A stretch of DNA of 64,000 bases from Pleurostoma richardsiae (Eukaryota > Ascomycota > Sordariomycetes > Calosphaeriales > Pleurostomataceae). The stretch spans positions 1 through 64,000 of the forward strand of contig JANBVO010000048.1 in assembly GCA_030052745.1 (NCBI GenBank), given 5' to 3'. Shown in pieces: positions 20,865 to 30,890 of the stretch. A program made the position numbers and the translations under genes. The notes under the pieces were generated by a model. The model did not search any database, was not told where the DNA came from, and saw nothing but the letters and a program-made list of their open reading frames with translations. The first letter of the stretch is position 1. Every line of letters begins with the position of its first letter.

Positions 20865-23800
20865 CTACCGCCCATCCTCCGTCCTCGCGAACTTGACGCT
20901 CTTCCTCCTCTCCCTCTCCCCGCCCATCCGACCAGGACTGGACCCCAGCACGCCCGTGCTCCCCCTGGCCGCGGCCGCCGGACTCCCCCCACCGGCAGTT
21001 GCCGCGGCAGCCGCGGCCAGCGTCTCCCGCACGATCTCCACCGCGCGGCTCTGCGGCACCTCGTTACCGTCGCCGTGCACGCTCGACAGGACCGAGTCGG
21101 CGCTGCCGGCCGCGAACCCGGACCGCCGGCGCTCGTGGCCGTTGGTGCCGTCCTGCACGAGCGGCGAGGGAGGGGCCGCCGCCGCCTTGGCGCGGGCGTT
21201 CTCGCGCACAACGCGGGCGACTTCCTCGGTGCGGGCGACGGTGCTCTCGGCGCGCCACTTCCCGGGCAGGCAGGCGTGCCCGCAGCCATCGAGGGGGCAA
21301 CAGCCGTCGGAGTACTCGTCGTCGTCGTCAGGGCCCTGGCCGGCGGCGGCGTCTGCGAAGGCGGAGTGCCACCCCTGCAGGCAGGTGGCGTGGCCGCCGT
21401 GGCCGCACCCAGCGCAGTACCACCAGGTCGTCATGATGGGCTCTTCGTCCGACGTGCCGTTCGGGGCGGACGGGTCGACGAGGTTCTCCGTCACGTCGCG
21501 GTGGCCGCATACGGCGCACGGGCCCAGGACCGTCCTGCACCTGTCGCAGCGCCATATCGCGCCCGGATTCTTGGGGTCCACCTCCCTCGGCTTGCGGCAC
21601 TTGGAGCACATGAACCCCGCGGATACGCCCTCCTGCGCAGACCGGAAGATGGCAGGGTAGTTGTCGCCCCAGTCCTGGAGCGGCTCGCCGGGCCAGCCCT
21701 TGATGCAGAGCTTCCGGAGCAGGGCGGCCTCGATGAAGAGCTTCATGCCCATGAGGCGGGAGTGGTGCTGCCGCAGGATGGCGGACGCCTGGAAAGAGTC
21801 TATGAGATCCTCCGGGACGAGTGGCTTGAGGAGGAGGATCATAGCAGAGGCGTTGAGTGCTGACGATCGAGACTCAAAGGCGAGGGCTCTTGATAGTAGA
21901 GTGTACGGCTGGAGCGGCGACGGATTGTTCGCGATACGCTGCGAATCCGTGTCGAGCGGATACGGGTAAGGTGGGTCGCCAGGCCAGGGGAGATAATCCG
22001 TTTCTATCGGCGTTTCGCTGACTATCTCGGCCTCGTCGTCCTCGACCGTATCACTAACAGTCTTCGGGATCAAGGGCCGAAGTTGTGACTCGGGGGATTC
22101 TGAGGGATACGCATCAGGCTTCGGGTGGGATTCGCCCCGGTCGGAATCGAGGCTGTCTGCCGTAGTCTGGGTGATCATCCGGTCGTCGTCTTCCGTCACT
22201 TCTGTCGGGCTTCTCTGGAGCAGAGGCTTGGGCAAAGCACGGAGCTTGGGAAACTCGGGAGACTGGGACATCTCTTTGCCCCGTATCCTGCTGGCAAAAT
22301 CTGTGCTCGTGCTGCCGCTCCCGCTCTCGTTGTCGTGCTCCGGGACGCTGTGTATCCTGCTCGGTTGGTGCCGGAAGGAGCTGTCTGGCGATTCAGTCAG
22401 CCCGGTGGTCCGCCGACTGCCGCTGGAGATCGAAAACATCTGAGCGAAGCTCTCGTCCGAGTCGTGTCGAAGCACAGGTTTCCTCTTGGCGCTCGGCGAT
22501 CTTGGCTCTATATAGTCGACCGCCGGAGGCTCTTGCTTTCTCGGGCCGGGCACGTCAATCGCCTTAGCCAGCACGTCCATATCGTAGAAGTCGTACCCCT
22601 CGGTACTAGCATGGGTCTGCTCGCTGTCATGGCTGATGGTGGAGAGTGGTTCTGAGTCAAGGCGTCGGCGCGAATCAGTGAAATGGTGGGGATGAGCAGC
22701 TGGCGGGAGGCTGAAGCTGTCTGCTTCAGACACCGGCGTAAGTTTCTTGCCGGGGATGTAAGCGAAATCTTCGTTGTCACCTTCTGCGTTGTGATCGTCG
22801 ACAGGACGCGCGACCGGCGTCGGCACGTTCGATGTGCTCTCGATCTCCTCTGAGAGCAGCGATCTCGCCGTTCCGTGCGTGTCTAAGCTAGTCCCCGATG
22901 GGACCCTTCGCAGCGCGCTGCTGCCCCCTTCTACAGACAGGTACTGCATCGCAGGAGGCGTGGGTCGTGAGGAGAGCTGGCTCCTATCCACGTCGCGCAG
23001 ATCGGACGACACGAGCCTTCCCACCTTCTTTCGCCGACACAGAACGTGATACTGTGCGCGCCTAGTGAGAAGCAGGTTAATGGCGTACGCGAGAATGCGC
23101 CAGGTTTGAGCGAGCCGGAAGTGGCTAACGTGCTCTGCTGCCTCGGCATAATGCTCTAGGATCGCTAAGACGCGCTCGACCATGGGTTTGCCGCCTTCGT
23201 GATACCGCAGTAGCTCATTGAGCGTCTCCAGATAGTGCACCGATAGGTAGTGGTAGACATGAACCTTCGTTGCCGACGGCACTGGTCCGATGGCCATGCC
23301 CTGCTGTGTCTTGAAGAAGCCTGTGGCCTTGAGGGACTGCTCGAGCGCCATGATGGGCTCGTCAGGACCGCCTGGAGGCGTCGTGCTGACAACATTCGCC
23401 GATCTGGCGCCGTACCGCCGCTTCTTGGGTGGCTTTCTGCGCGCTCCCAGAAAGCTTCCAACGACCTCGTCTTCCGAGTCGCTGCGGCTGATGCTGAGCA
23501 TTGGAGTGGTGGGGCTTGAGGAGTATGGAGAGTGCGGGACGCTATCGTTCTGAACGGCATGTGGCCGCGGTCGCCGCGCTGGTGGCCTCTCGTCCAGAAA
23601 CATTAGGACCTCACCGCGCGATGAGAACGACATGGTCGACATCGCGGTGCGGTCGATGACCTTTGGCGCGAACGCGATGTCGAACTGGTTAAGCAAGCCG
23701 TCGTGCCCCGCCGTCCAGAGCAGGTCCTGATCGTGCCACAGCAGAGACGCAGGAGGATTGTTGAAGTTCTGGATCTCTTTGAAGGGTAGCGTCGGCCTCG

Positions 23801-24857
23801 CCAGATCCCATATCTGACAGGCCCTGATGCCGTGTCTCATCTGACTGCTGTCATCGTACGTGATCGCAACTTGAGCGGCTCTCTTCCCCTGCGCCGTCGC
23901 CGACCACTGCCCCGGCCGCCACGCGACCGCCGCCACCGGAGCAGGCGTCATGATAGTCCATTTGGCCTTCTGCCTCTTGTCAGCCTTTGAAGAGACGTCC
24001 CAAACTTGGCACCTGTTGTCCCAGCCTCCGCTGATCAGGTGCTCGCCGTCCTGGTGCCAAGCAATTGTCGCGCACGCCTTCTCGTGCGCGTTAATCCTCA
24101 GTATGGGCGCCGTTGCCTTCCTGATGTCCCACTTGAGCAGGATGCCCTGCTCCGTCGCCGACGCAAAGTAGAAGCCGTCCTTGGGCGACCACTTGACGTG
24201 GCGCACGCCGTCCGCGTTGCACTTGAACGCCTGCACGGCCCGGAACGTCAGGTGGCCAGTCTGCGTGCGCACCGGGCTGCGGATGTCGAAGCAACGCACA
24301 ATACCATCCTGGCTGCCCGATAGCAAGTAGGTGCCGCGGTGCGGGTTGATGTCCAGCGTGTTGACCTGCCGCGAGTCCTCTCTCGTCTGTATGAACTCGA
24401 AGGGTCCACCGTCCGCTGCGCCGCCGAGACGCGCCAGGTCGTACTGGAAGATCTTGCCGTTGGCGCATGCGGTGAATATAGAAGTGTCGCCCTGTCCCTG
24501 CGCCCACTTGACATCCTTAATCGAGAGCTGGTCGGACGTCGAGCCAGAGGAGCTGGTCTTTGACGTCGCCTGCTGGGTGGTGATGATGCCGCGCAGGTCC
24601 GTCACGTCGTTCCATGACAGGCCGTCGAGGCGCACGACGCGCAGGATGTGCCGGCCGGCGATGATGGCAGAGCGGCCGTCCGGCGACTTGTCGAGGGAGG
24701 CGATCGGGACGCCGGCGTTGTAGACGGCATTCTGGGCGGCGATCGGCCGGTATGCAGCCGGCGCGGGCGAGCTTGTGACGCCGAGGGTGCTGTCGCTGGA
24801 AGCGTCGGCCGCGGGTTTGCCCAGCAGCTTCCGCATAAACCTGTCTCTGTTGTACAT
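20865..24857 (-). CDS. RTC1: Restriction of telomere capping protein 1 (WDR24-like GATOR2/SEACAT subunit)
   Basis: Intronless, 1330 residues, complete. The N-terminal 420 residues form a WD40 propeller: TACANGKIFQYDL, LLSGSQDGIVRCFDIR, FASATEQGILLKWDIR, LISGGWDNRCQVWDV and LLWTAGHDGLLNQFD are successive blades. A long Ser/Pro/Glu-rich linker of about 600 residues follows with one helical insert (about 550-640, ATKVHVYHYLSVHYLETLNELLRYHEGG) of the alpha-solenoid part. The C-terminus (about 1080-1195) is a cysteine-rich zinc-ribbon/RING-like module: CSKCRKP, CDRC, CAVCGH, CAGCGHGGHATCLQGWH, CCPLDGCGHAC. This order is diagnostic for Rtc1/Sea2 and metazoan WDR24. In the SEA/GATOR complex at the vacuole these proteins counter the GAP arm and so support TORC1 signalling to amino acids. 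The low-complexity tail after residue 1195 is Ala-rich. Confidence 0.95.
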   Translation of the reverse strand: MYNRDRFMRKLLGKPAADASSDSTLGVTSSPAPAAYRPIAAQNAVYNAGVPIASLDKSPDGRSAIIAGRHILRVVRLDGLSWNDVTDLRGIITTQQATSKTSSSGSTSDQLSIKDVKWAQGQGDTSIFTACANGKIFQYDLARLGGAADGGPFEFIQTREDSRQVNTLDINPHRGTYLLSGSQDGIVRCFDIRSPVRTQTGHLTFRAVQAFKCNADGVRHVKWSPKDGFYFASATEQGILLKWDIRKATAPILRINAHEKACATIAWHQDGEHLISGGWDNRCQVWDVSSKADKRQKAKWTIMTPAPVAAVAWRPGQWSATAQGKRAAQVAITYDDSSQMRHGIRACQIWDLARPTLPFKEIQNFNNPPASLLWHDQDLLWTAGHDGLLNQFDIAFAPKVIDRTAMSTMSFSSRGEVLMFLDERPPARRPRPHAVQNDSVPHSPYSSSPTTPMLSISRSDSEDEVVGSFLGARRKPPKKRRYGARSANVVSTTPPGGPDEPIMALEQSLKATGFFKTQQGMAIGPVPSATKVHVYHYLSVHYLETLNELLRYHEGGKPMVERVLAILEHYAEAAEHVSHFRLAQTWRILAYAINLLLTRRAQYHVLCRRKKVGRLVSSDLRDVDRSQLSSRPTPPAMQYLSVEGGSSALRRVPSGTSLDTHGTARSLLSEEIESTSNVPTPVARPVDDHNAEGDNEDFAYIPGKKLTPVSEADSFSLPPAAHPHHFTDSRRRLDSEPLSTISHDSEQTHASTEGYDFYDMDVLAKAIDVPGPRKQEPPAVDYIEPRSPSAKRKPVLRHDSDESFAQMFSISSGSRRTTGLTESPDSSFRHQPSRIHSVPEHDNESGSGSTSTDFASRIRGKEMSQSPEFPKLRALPKPLLQRSPTEVTEDDDRMITQTTADSLDSDRGESHPKPDAYPSESPESQLRPLIPKTVSDTVEDDEAEIVSETPIETDYLPWPGDPPYPYPLDTDSQRIANNPSPLQPYTLLSRALAFESRSSALNASAMILLLKPLVPEDLIDSFQASAILRQHHSRLMGMKLFIEAALLRKLCIKGWPGEPLQDWGDNYPAIFRSAQEGVSAGFMCSKCRKPREVDPKNPGAIWRCDRCRTVLGPCAVCGHRDVTENLVDPSAPNGTSDEEPIMTTWWYCAGCGHGGHATCLQGWHSAFADAAAGQGPDDDDEYSDGCCPLDGCGHACLPGKWRAESTVARTEEVARVVRENARAKAAAAPPSPLVQDGTNGHERRRSGFAAGSADSVLSSVHGDGNEVPQSRAVEIVRETLAAAAAATAGGGSPAAAARGSTGVLGSSPGRMGGERERRKSVKFARTEDGR

Positions 24858-25404
24858 TTTGGCCTCAGTCGGGGGTCCAGGAAGAGGCCAATGCTAGGGG
24901 GGAGAGCATTGTATCCCGAAGATCTCAGGGCAAATGCTTCTGTCGCATACAAGTATGAGGACTATGGTGGATTGACTGATTGCTATCTAGAGCTCCGACC
25001 GCGACCGTGTGAGATTCTGCCAATAATCACCGCCTTCCCTATGCGGCTCTCCTTCCACCCATCTCCTCCGTCCTGCCATGCCGTAGCCTCTTAATATCTT
25101 CACGTTTAGGGCTCAAAACCGGTCAAGGACGGAGAATTCAAAGGAGATACTGGCTATAGCCACCTCCGCTGTACTATAGAGGCACAAGAAAGCTTCTGCT
25201 CGTGTCAGGGTATTCCATGGCACTCATCGCCTCGATCCTTACCGGAAGTTCACCACGAAGCATACCATTTCTCCTTGGAGCACAATCTCGACGATTCCGG
25301 AGAATTTCCCTTCCTCGTGTTAAGACTGCATTACTGCACCGTTTAACCCTATAGCCTTGTACACTGATCTCCTGGCCCAGCCTACCGCAGGTCACGTTGC
25401 CAAG
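24858..25404. other. Intergenic, promoter of RTC1
   Basis: 547 bp between the RTC1 start (minus) and the stop of the next minus-strand gene. No further gene is seen, and there is no clear TATA box. Confidence 0.5.
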
Positions 25405-25932
25405 TCATGGAACGTGGCATCCGCAGCAACTACATTCGCAGCCGCTGCAGACAAATGCCATCCCTACGCCCCCTAGGAGCCAGGTCCAACAACCGCACGC
25501 AGGTCGTACGCTGTCATAGTCCTCCTGTCCGTATCCGTGAGCCCCTTCTTGTGCGTGCTTATAGGCGGTCTATCCAGACGGTTAACCTCCTGCTTCCTTG
25601 GCCCATAGCGACCCTCGTTCGCGCTGTTGACAAGGACCGATATAGGTAAGCCGGCGGGCAGCTAAACATACCATGGACTCGGCAGGCTTTGGGCCGCCCA
25701 TTGCCACGTCCCTGGCTGCAAGAGAAGCGTAGACGCCCTCGCGGCCGGGATTGTTGCGGGCATAATCCTCATGATCCGCATTGCAGATGTCGTCCCCCTT
25801 TTGCGCCTTGTGCTTGGGGCAGAACGGCCGGCTGCACAACTTGCAAGCCTTCACTCCCTTGAGCGTCACGAAGCCGGCAAAGGGCCTCGGCTGCTTGGTA
25901 CAAACGTGGCAGAAGTCATCTGTCGCAGACAT
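25405..25932 (-). CDS. Small zinc-binding protein with Cys-rich membrane tail, unknown function
   Basis: Two exons, complement(join(25405..25557,25672..25932)), 137 residues. The first exon gives FCHVCTKQPRPFAGFVTLKGVKACKLCSRPFCPKHK, two CxxC pairs plus further Cys/His ligands, so probably one or two zinc sites; it is followed by a charged stretch ending KPAESM. A GTATGT donor follows directly. The acceptor TATAAG at 25558-25563 opens a second exon in phase 0: HAQEGAHGYG, then YDSVRPACG, one hydrophobic helix (WTWLLGGVGMAF), and a tail SGCECSCCGCH with five cysteines before the stop. The tail-anchor-like helix and cysteine cluster suggest a membrane-attached, possibly acylated or metal-binding end. 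I do not recognise a named family. Without the splice the frame ends at 25582 with a dull tail, so the splice is preferred. Confidence 0.72.
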
Positions 25933-27766
25933 TGTTTTTTACGAAGATGCGAGGCGCGCAGTTCAACCTTCCAACTCGTTATGGCGAGACGAGAAGTTGC
26001 GATGCCAAGATATGGAAATACTGGCACGGCGAGGGCGGCCTCCCAGCTTCCCCGCTGCTGACGCCTCTCCCCTGGGATAAGATCTGGTGATAAAGCATAC
26101 AAGCAACGGTTTATTTGCCGTATGGAGGCTTATCTTTCCAGCTGCGCCGTACCTAAGCCAACCACAGCCACAACACCGGCAGTGAGATCCGAAGCCTGCG
26201 TGCCATCCACGCGACAACCCGGCAGTTGGTTGGGGGCCGAGATTGACAGCTGGGCAAGCTCATCCCCCTCGCACGATCGCAGGTCCAATCAATTGTTGGC
26301 GCTGGGATTGATGCAGCATATCTTGGCAGCCGACAGTCTGAGTGACCCGTGCCACCAGCGGATGCCGTCCGTTCATAGAAGAACCGGCGGCCAGGCAGCG
26401 ATGGGAGGCTCTCCGAGCCGGGGCCCGGCGTGGGGGTCCGGGTCCGAAGCACGGGCACAGTGATGTCACGATCCCGAGTGAGCGGCGAGGTTGCTCCGGG
26501 CGAGTTCCGCTTTGCCTGAGCGAGCGACGTAATACATGCGAAATCAGACGAACGGCTGCTTCAGATATTTCGAGACAGCGAGAAGAGGCAGCCTCTCGCC
26601 TCGCCATAACTGCGACGTCAGCAAGAGCCATCGAGTCCGCCCCGAAAAACCCTAGCGATTACGGCGGGTACACTACACGACGTTTCCATCCCAGGCCCCT
26701 TGCTCCTCAACGCCTTACTCGTAAACCAGCATGACAGCCCGTTGACGCAAGGAAATAAGGGTACAGTTGCCTGTGTTATTCCCTTGATGGAGAAGAGCAG
26801 CAGCCAGTCACAGCGACCGGAGCAGGCCGGTCTCAAAACGCTAGCTGGTGAGCTCCACCGCAGAAAGGCCAGAACGCACCCCTGCCATCGAAGAAATCGC
26901 AGAACTAGGGATTCCCATCACCAGGTGCGGCGTGTCATGCAGGTACCGCCTCTGGGGAAGAGTGACATCTTAAGAGGAGCGACGGGATGCGGGCGGCGGC
27001 CGGTCTAGCAGGGCTAGCACGTATAACAGAGCTAAGATCCGCAGCGGCAGGCTTGTGTGGGCGGCGGTGACATCCGCCCAGCACGGTTTCATGAGTTTCT
27101 GCCACAGATCGTCGCGGCGCCGCACGTATTTGACGTCATGCCCAGCCTGATCCCCACACCGGAGCAGGATGCCCGTCTCCCAAGCTCGTCTCCCAGCCGT
27201 GTGTGCCACAATCATGACCGTCAGCCCACGACGCTCGTTGCCCCATGCAGCGGGTCAGGCGCAGTTGATGCGTGTACCATCCATCCATCGTGTACAACGG
27301 CCGGTGTCAGAAACGCACGGCTAGACACGCCTAGACGAGCCACATTCTGCAGACGATGGATGGGCTGGGGCCGCCCCCGACTGGCCTCCGACGCTGCCAA
27401 CAATGGAGGCGGTCTCAGGACGAAAAGCTCCGGCCTACGCGCGGATCCCAGCTTCCACGATAAACGTGACGTTATCCGTTTTGGTCGGTCTGTCTAGAAA
27501 CCTGGCAAGCTCATGAGCTGCCGCCACGAGAGACACTTCAAAAGGGACCGCCAATCCCCTTTCGGGGTAAGGCTCTCGGTGGCTCTCAACGACTCTCGCG
27601 ATCAATTGAGACACAACGGAGCCTCAAACACGACCATAGCAAGCACCCTGTGTCACCAGCACTGTCACATGAGCTTGCGATTACCAGACTGCACCGACAC
27701 CACCTCTAGAGCCGTATCCTGAGGAAGGATCTACTCCCTGTTACGCTGCTTAAGACATCTTTTAGG
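25933..27766. other. Long intergenic region, no gene seen
   Basis: 1.8 kb between divergent genes. Frames of up to about 146 codons occur on both strands, all Arg/Ser/Pro-rich and without domain, as expected from GC-rich non-coding DNA. Probably two promoters plus spacer. Confidence 0.5.
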
Positions 27767-28889
27767 ATGAACACCGTGGCTACATCCATTCCGCGAGCTG
27801 TGCTGCCCGCCCTCGCAAGAGCGGCGCGGACACGCCCGGCAGTCTCCCTCTTCCCCAAGGTCGCCGCGGCAACGACCACCCCAAAAGCGACTCGGTCGCT
27901 GCAGACCTCAGGGACCACGACGCAGCCCTTCACTGGCAGCTTGAAGGGCGAAGTAGAGCGGAGAAGAGACCCGAAGAGAGTCAAGCTCCCCAGTCACGCA
28001 AACGTCGGCAGAAACCGGTTCGCCGACTTTGATCTGGCCGGCCGCGTTTTCATTGTGACGGGCGGCGCGCGGGGTCTGGGTCTGGCCCTCGCCGAAGCGC
28101 TGGTGGAGGCGGGCGGGAAAGGTGGGGTTTCCCTCTCTTTGTGTCTCTGATGCGCCCCCTCGCAGCAGCCACAGCTAACCCGCGTCTGCAGTTTACTGCC
28201 TCGACCGCGCGCCCGAGCCCGACGACGCCTGGGACGAGGCCCTCGAGCGGGTGGTCCCCGAATGGGGCGGGTCGCTGCACTACCGGCAGCAGGACGTGTG
28301 CGACACGGCGCACCTGGACAAGGTGATTGGCGAGATCGCGGACGAGAACCAGCGGCTGGACGGCGTGGTGGCGGCCGCGGGCGTGCAGCAGGTGACGCCG
28401 GCGGTCGAGTACACGGAGGAGGACGTGGCGCGCATGCTGGCCATCAACTACACGGGCGTCATGATGACGGCCACCTCGGCGGCCCGCCAGATGTTCAAGT
28501 ACAAGTGCAAGGGCAGCATGTGCCTCGTGGCCTCCATGTCCGGGCTGGTCGCCAACAAGGGCCTGCTGAGCCCCGTCTACAACAGCTCCAAGGCCGCGGT
28601 CCTGCAGCTGGCGCGCAACCTGGCCATGGAGTGGAGCCACGCGCGCGAGGACGGCACCGGCGGCATCCGCGTCAACTGCCTGTCCCCCGGCAACATCATG
28701 ACCCCCATGGTGCTCAAGAACTTCGAGGAGGTGCCCGGCCTGCGCGAGAAGTGGGAGCAGGAGAACATGCTGGGCCGGCTGGCCGAGACCAGCGAGTTCA
28801 AGGGCGCCGTGCTGTTCCTGCTCAGCAACGCCAGCAGCTTCATGACCGGCGCGAACCTCATCGTGGACGGCGGCTACACCGCGTGGTAA
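27767..28889 (+). CDS. Mitochondrial-type SDR, D-arabinitol 2-dehydrogenase / sorbose reductase-like
   Basis: Two exons, join(27767..28121,28192..28889), 350 residues. The intron has a GTGGGG donor, a GCTAACC branch and a CTGCAG acceptor, and joins AGGK to VYCLD in phase 1. The first 45 residues are rich in Arg/Ala/Ser with almost no acid ([20 protein letters not shown]), a likely mitochondrial presequence. The SDR core starts near residue 93: cofactor motif TGGARGLG, then [12 protein letters not shown], catalytic Ser in [12 protein letters not shown], and [16 protein letters not shown] as the YxxxK motif. The C-terminal VDGGYTAW is typical of arabinitol dehydrogenase/sorbose reductase relatives (Sou1, ARD). 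These convert polyols to ketoses with NAD(P)(H). The exact sugar cannot be assigned. Confidence 0.9.
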
Positions 28890-29174
28890 ATGAACGCCCC
28901 TGGCAGCAGACACTCTCCTTTGTCAACGGCTGGAGTTGGAATGCGGGGGTTCATCATTTGCACTCAGGTTCCTTGAAGGCAGTGAGCGTGGCGCCGGAGC
29001 ACTTCGGAAGGGTATATATAGAGATGTAACACTATCAAGGCGTTCCATCTGATCTAGAAAGCGAGACGAAATAGACTATTATGCATTAGTTCTCTGGCAG
29101 GCAGAACACACAAACATTGCGATTCCCAGCATCGCCAACGCACACGCTCTCTCCGTGACAATCCCTCAGCTCAT

Positions 29175-30496
29175 CTACTCAAACTTGAGCTCGTCCACGC
29201 TCCCCGGGACGCCCTTGAGGGCGACGTCTCCAGACCCGCCCTCGCCGCCGTACTCCTTGGGCAGCTCCTTGGCGTCGAAGCCGGCCCTCCCTCGGAACTC
29301 GGCGGCCAGGTTGGCGCCGTTGGCCATAGGGTGGAACTTCTTGGCCGTCTTCTCGGCGACGAACAGCTTGATGAAGGCGTACATCCAGCCCATGATGGCC
29401 GGGACGTTCACGAAGAACTTCTCCTGCAGGCGGGTGTCAGGACGGATATGCCATACCTGGGGGAGACGACTTACCTTGAGGAGCTCCGGGTACGCCAGGG
29501 CGAACTTCTTGATGACCTCGGTGCTAGCGGCACGCACGTTAGGGTTCTGCCGGAAGAAGCTGACGCTCTTGTAGTCGTGGACCTGCACGATCTTGTACGG
29601 GTCCTTGGTCTCGCTGATGGGCTCCGTGGCGCCGGGCAGGTTGAGCTGCTTGATACCCAGCTCCTGCAGGGCAATGCGGTAGTCCATGAACCTACGGCGG
29701 GCGTCAGCAAAGCCGAGAGAAAAGAAAAAGGAAGTAGGTTGAAATTCGATGGACTGAAACAGGTCCAACTGGGATAAACTTACTCCTCAAGAGGCACAAA
29801 CACCTCGTCCATCCGGTCCTTGACGTTGCCGTACAGGTTCCACGTGAAGACGACGGGGACGCCGCCGCCCTCGGCCTTGTACGACGTCACGGCGCCCAGG
29901 GTGCCGAACTTGGCCTGGCTGAACGTCTTGGCCAGCAGCTCCAGCGGCTTCTTCTCCTTGCGGAACTTGAGCGCGCCGGTGAACTGCTCGACCGCCTTGG
30001 CCAGGTCGCCCTCGTTGGCGTTGAGGAACTTCTGCAGCACGATCGACGTCGGCACGTCGTCGAGCGTCTTCAGCGTCACGCCCCACATCTCGTCGTGGCC
30101 GACCTCCGAGAGGATGGAGGGCAGCTTCTCGGCGAACTGCGCGATGGCTGAGGGCGGCTTGCTGGTGGCGGGCGCCTTCTCGGCCGAGGGCGTCTCGGCC
30201 GCCGGAGCTGGCGCCGCGGCTGCTGGCGCCGCGGCCTCCTGCTTCTCCGCCGGCGTCTCAGCAGCAGCGGCCGGGGCGGGATCGGCGGCCGGCTCGGCGG
30301 TTGTCCCGGAGGGCTCTCCATCAGCAGGTGCCAGCTCGGCCAGCTGCGCCGAGTCCGCCGCCTTCTCTGCTGGCTCCTCCTGTGGCTTGGCAGCTGCCTC
30401 CGCAGGTGGCGCGGCAGAGGCCTCGTCGTCCTTCTTCTCAAGGAGAGGAAGGACGTTCTCCGTCTTTGGTGCTTCTGAGCTTGTGGTGTCCGCCAT
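29175..30496 (-). CDS. SFH5: Phosphatidylinositol transfer protein Sfh5 (CRAL-TRIO)
   Basis: Three exons, complement(join(29175..29423,29475..29691,29784..30496)), 392 residues. Both introns are canonical (GTAAGT donors; GTAG and CTGCAG acceptors) and keep frame. The first 110 residues are an Ala/Pro/Glu-rich low-complexity tail. Then comes the CRAL-TRIO N-helix region (SEVGHDEMWGV, VLQKFLNANEGDLAKAVEQ) and the lipid-binding domain: FTWNLYGNVKD, MDYRIALQELG, YKIVQVHDYKSVSFF, ALAYPELLKEKFFVNVPAIMGW, and the closing ELPKEYGGEG. The text matches the Sfh5 branch of Sec14-like proteins throughout. Yeast Sfh5 is a haem-binding, non-classical PITP linked to ER-plasma membrane contacts; which ligand this homologue holds is not visible. 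The acidic N-terminal tail is an elaboration common in filamentous fungi. Confidence 0.95.
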
Positions 30497-30890
30497 TGTG
30501 AGTTTCTGGATGAGAATTGATGAGAGTGAGATGAAAGTGTTGCGTAATCGTACTCAAGGTTGTTTACTTGAAGAGGTGGGTGGGACCGACATCGAAGCTT
30601 CTCGGCCCTTTATCAATCGATCTTATCTCTTGGATGAGCTAAGTTAGCACATAAACTCTTTAAAGAAGCTAAATATGCATTTATACAGGCCTCATTTGTG
30701 AATAAGCATGTATTTTCCTCACCCCTTGCTCGCAACGAGGTTCACCGAGCAACTGTCGTCTCACGATCTGGCGATTCTTGGGTGAAACGCCTTCGGTCCA
30801 CAAACGAAATTAGAAACAAGGATTCCGCAGTTAACAGGCTATGGCTATCTAAAATTCGAAATCACTCAGCTATCCACTAACGTCCGCTCC
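30497..30890. other. Intergenic, SFH5 promoter and esterase 3' flank
   Basis: About 390 bp between SFH5 and the esterase stop, both on the minus strand. No further gene is seen. Confidence 0.5.

Noticed and set aside
20336-21289. Minus frame of 317 codons overlapping RTC1's end
   Set aside because: Different frame from RTC1, Arg/Ala/Pro-rich, no domain.
20893-21863. Plus-strand frames of 255 and 262 codons
   Set aside because: They lie antisense within RTC1, whose zinc-ribbon text is unmistakable; composition is the GC-rich Ala/Arg/Gly type of shadow frames.
28050-28913. Minus-strand frame of 287 codons
   Set aside because: Antisense of the arabinitol-dehydrogenase-like SDR; Val/His/Ala-rich shadow.
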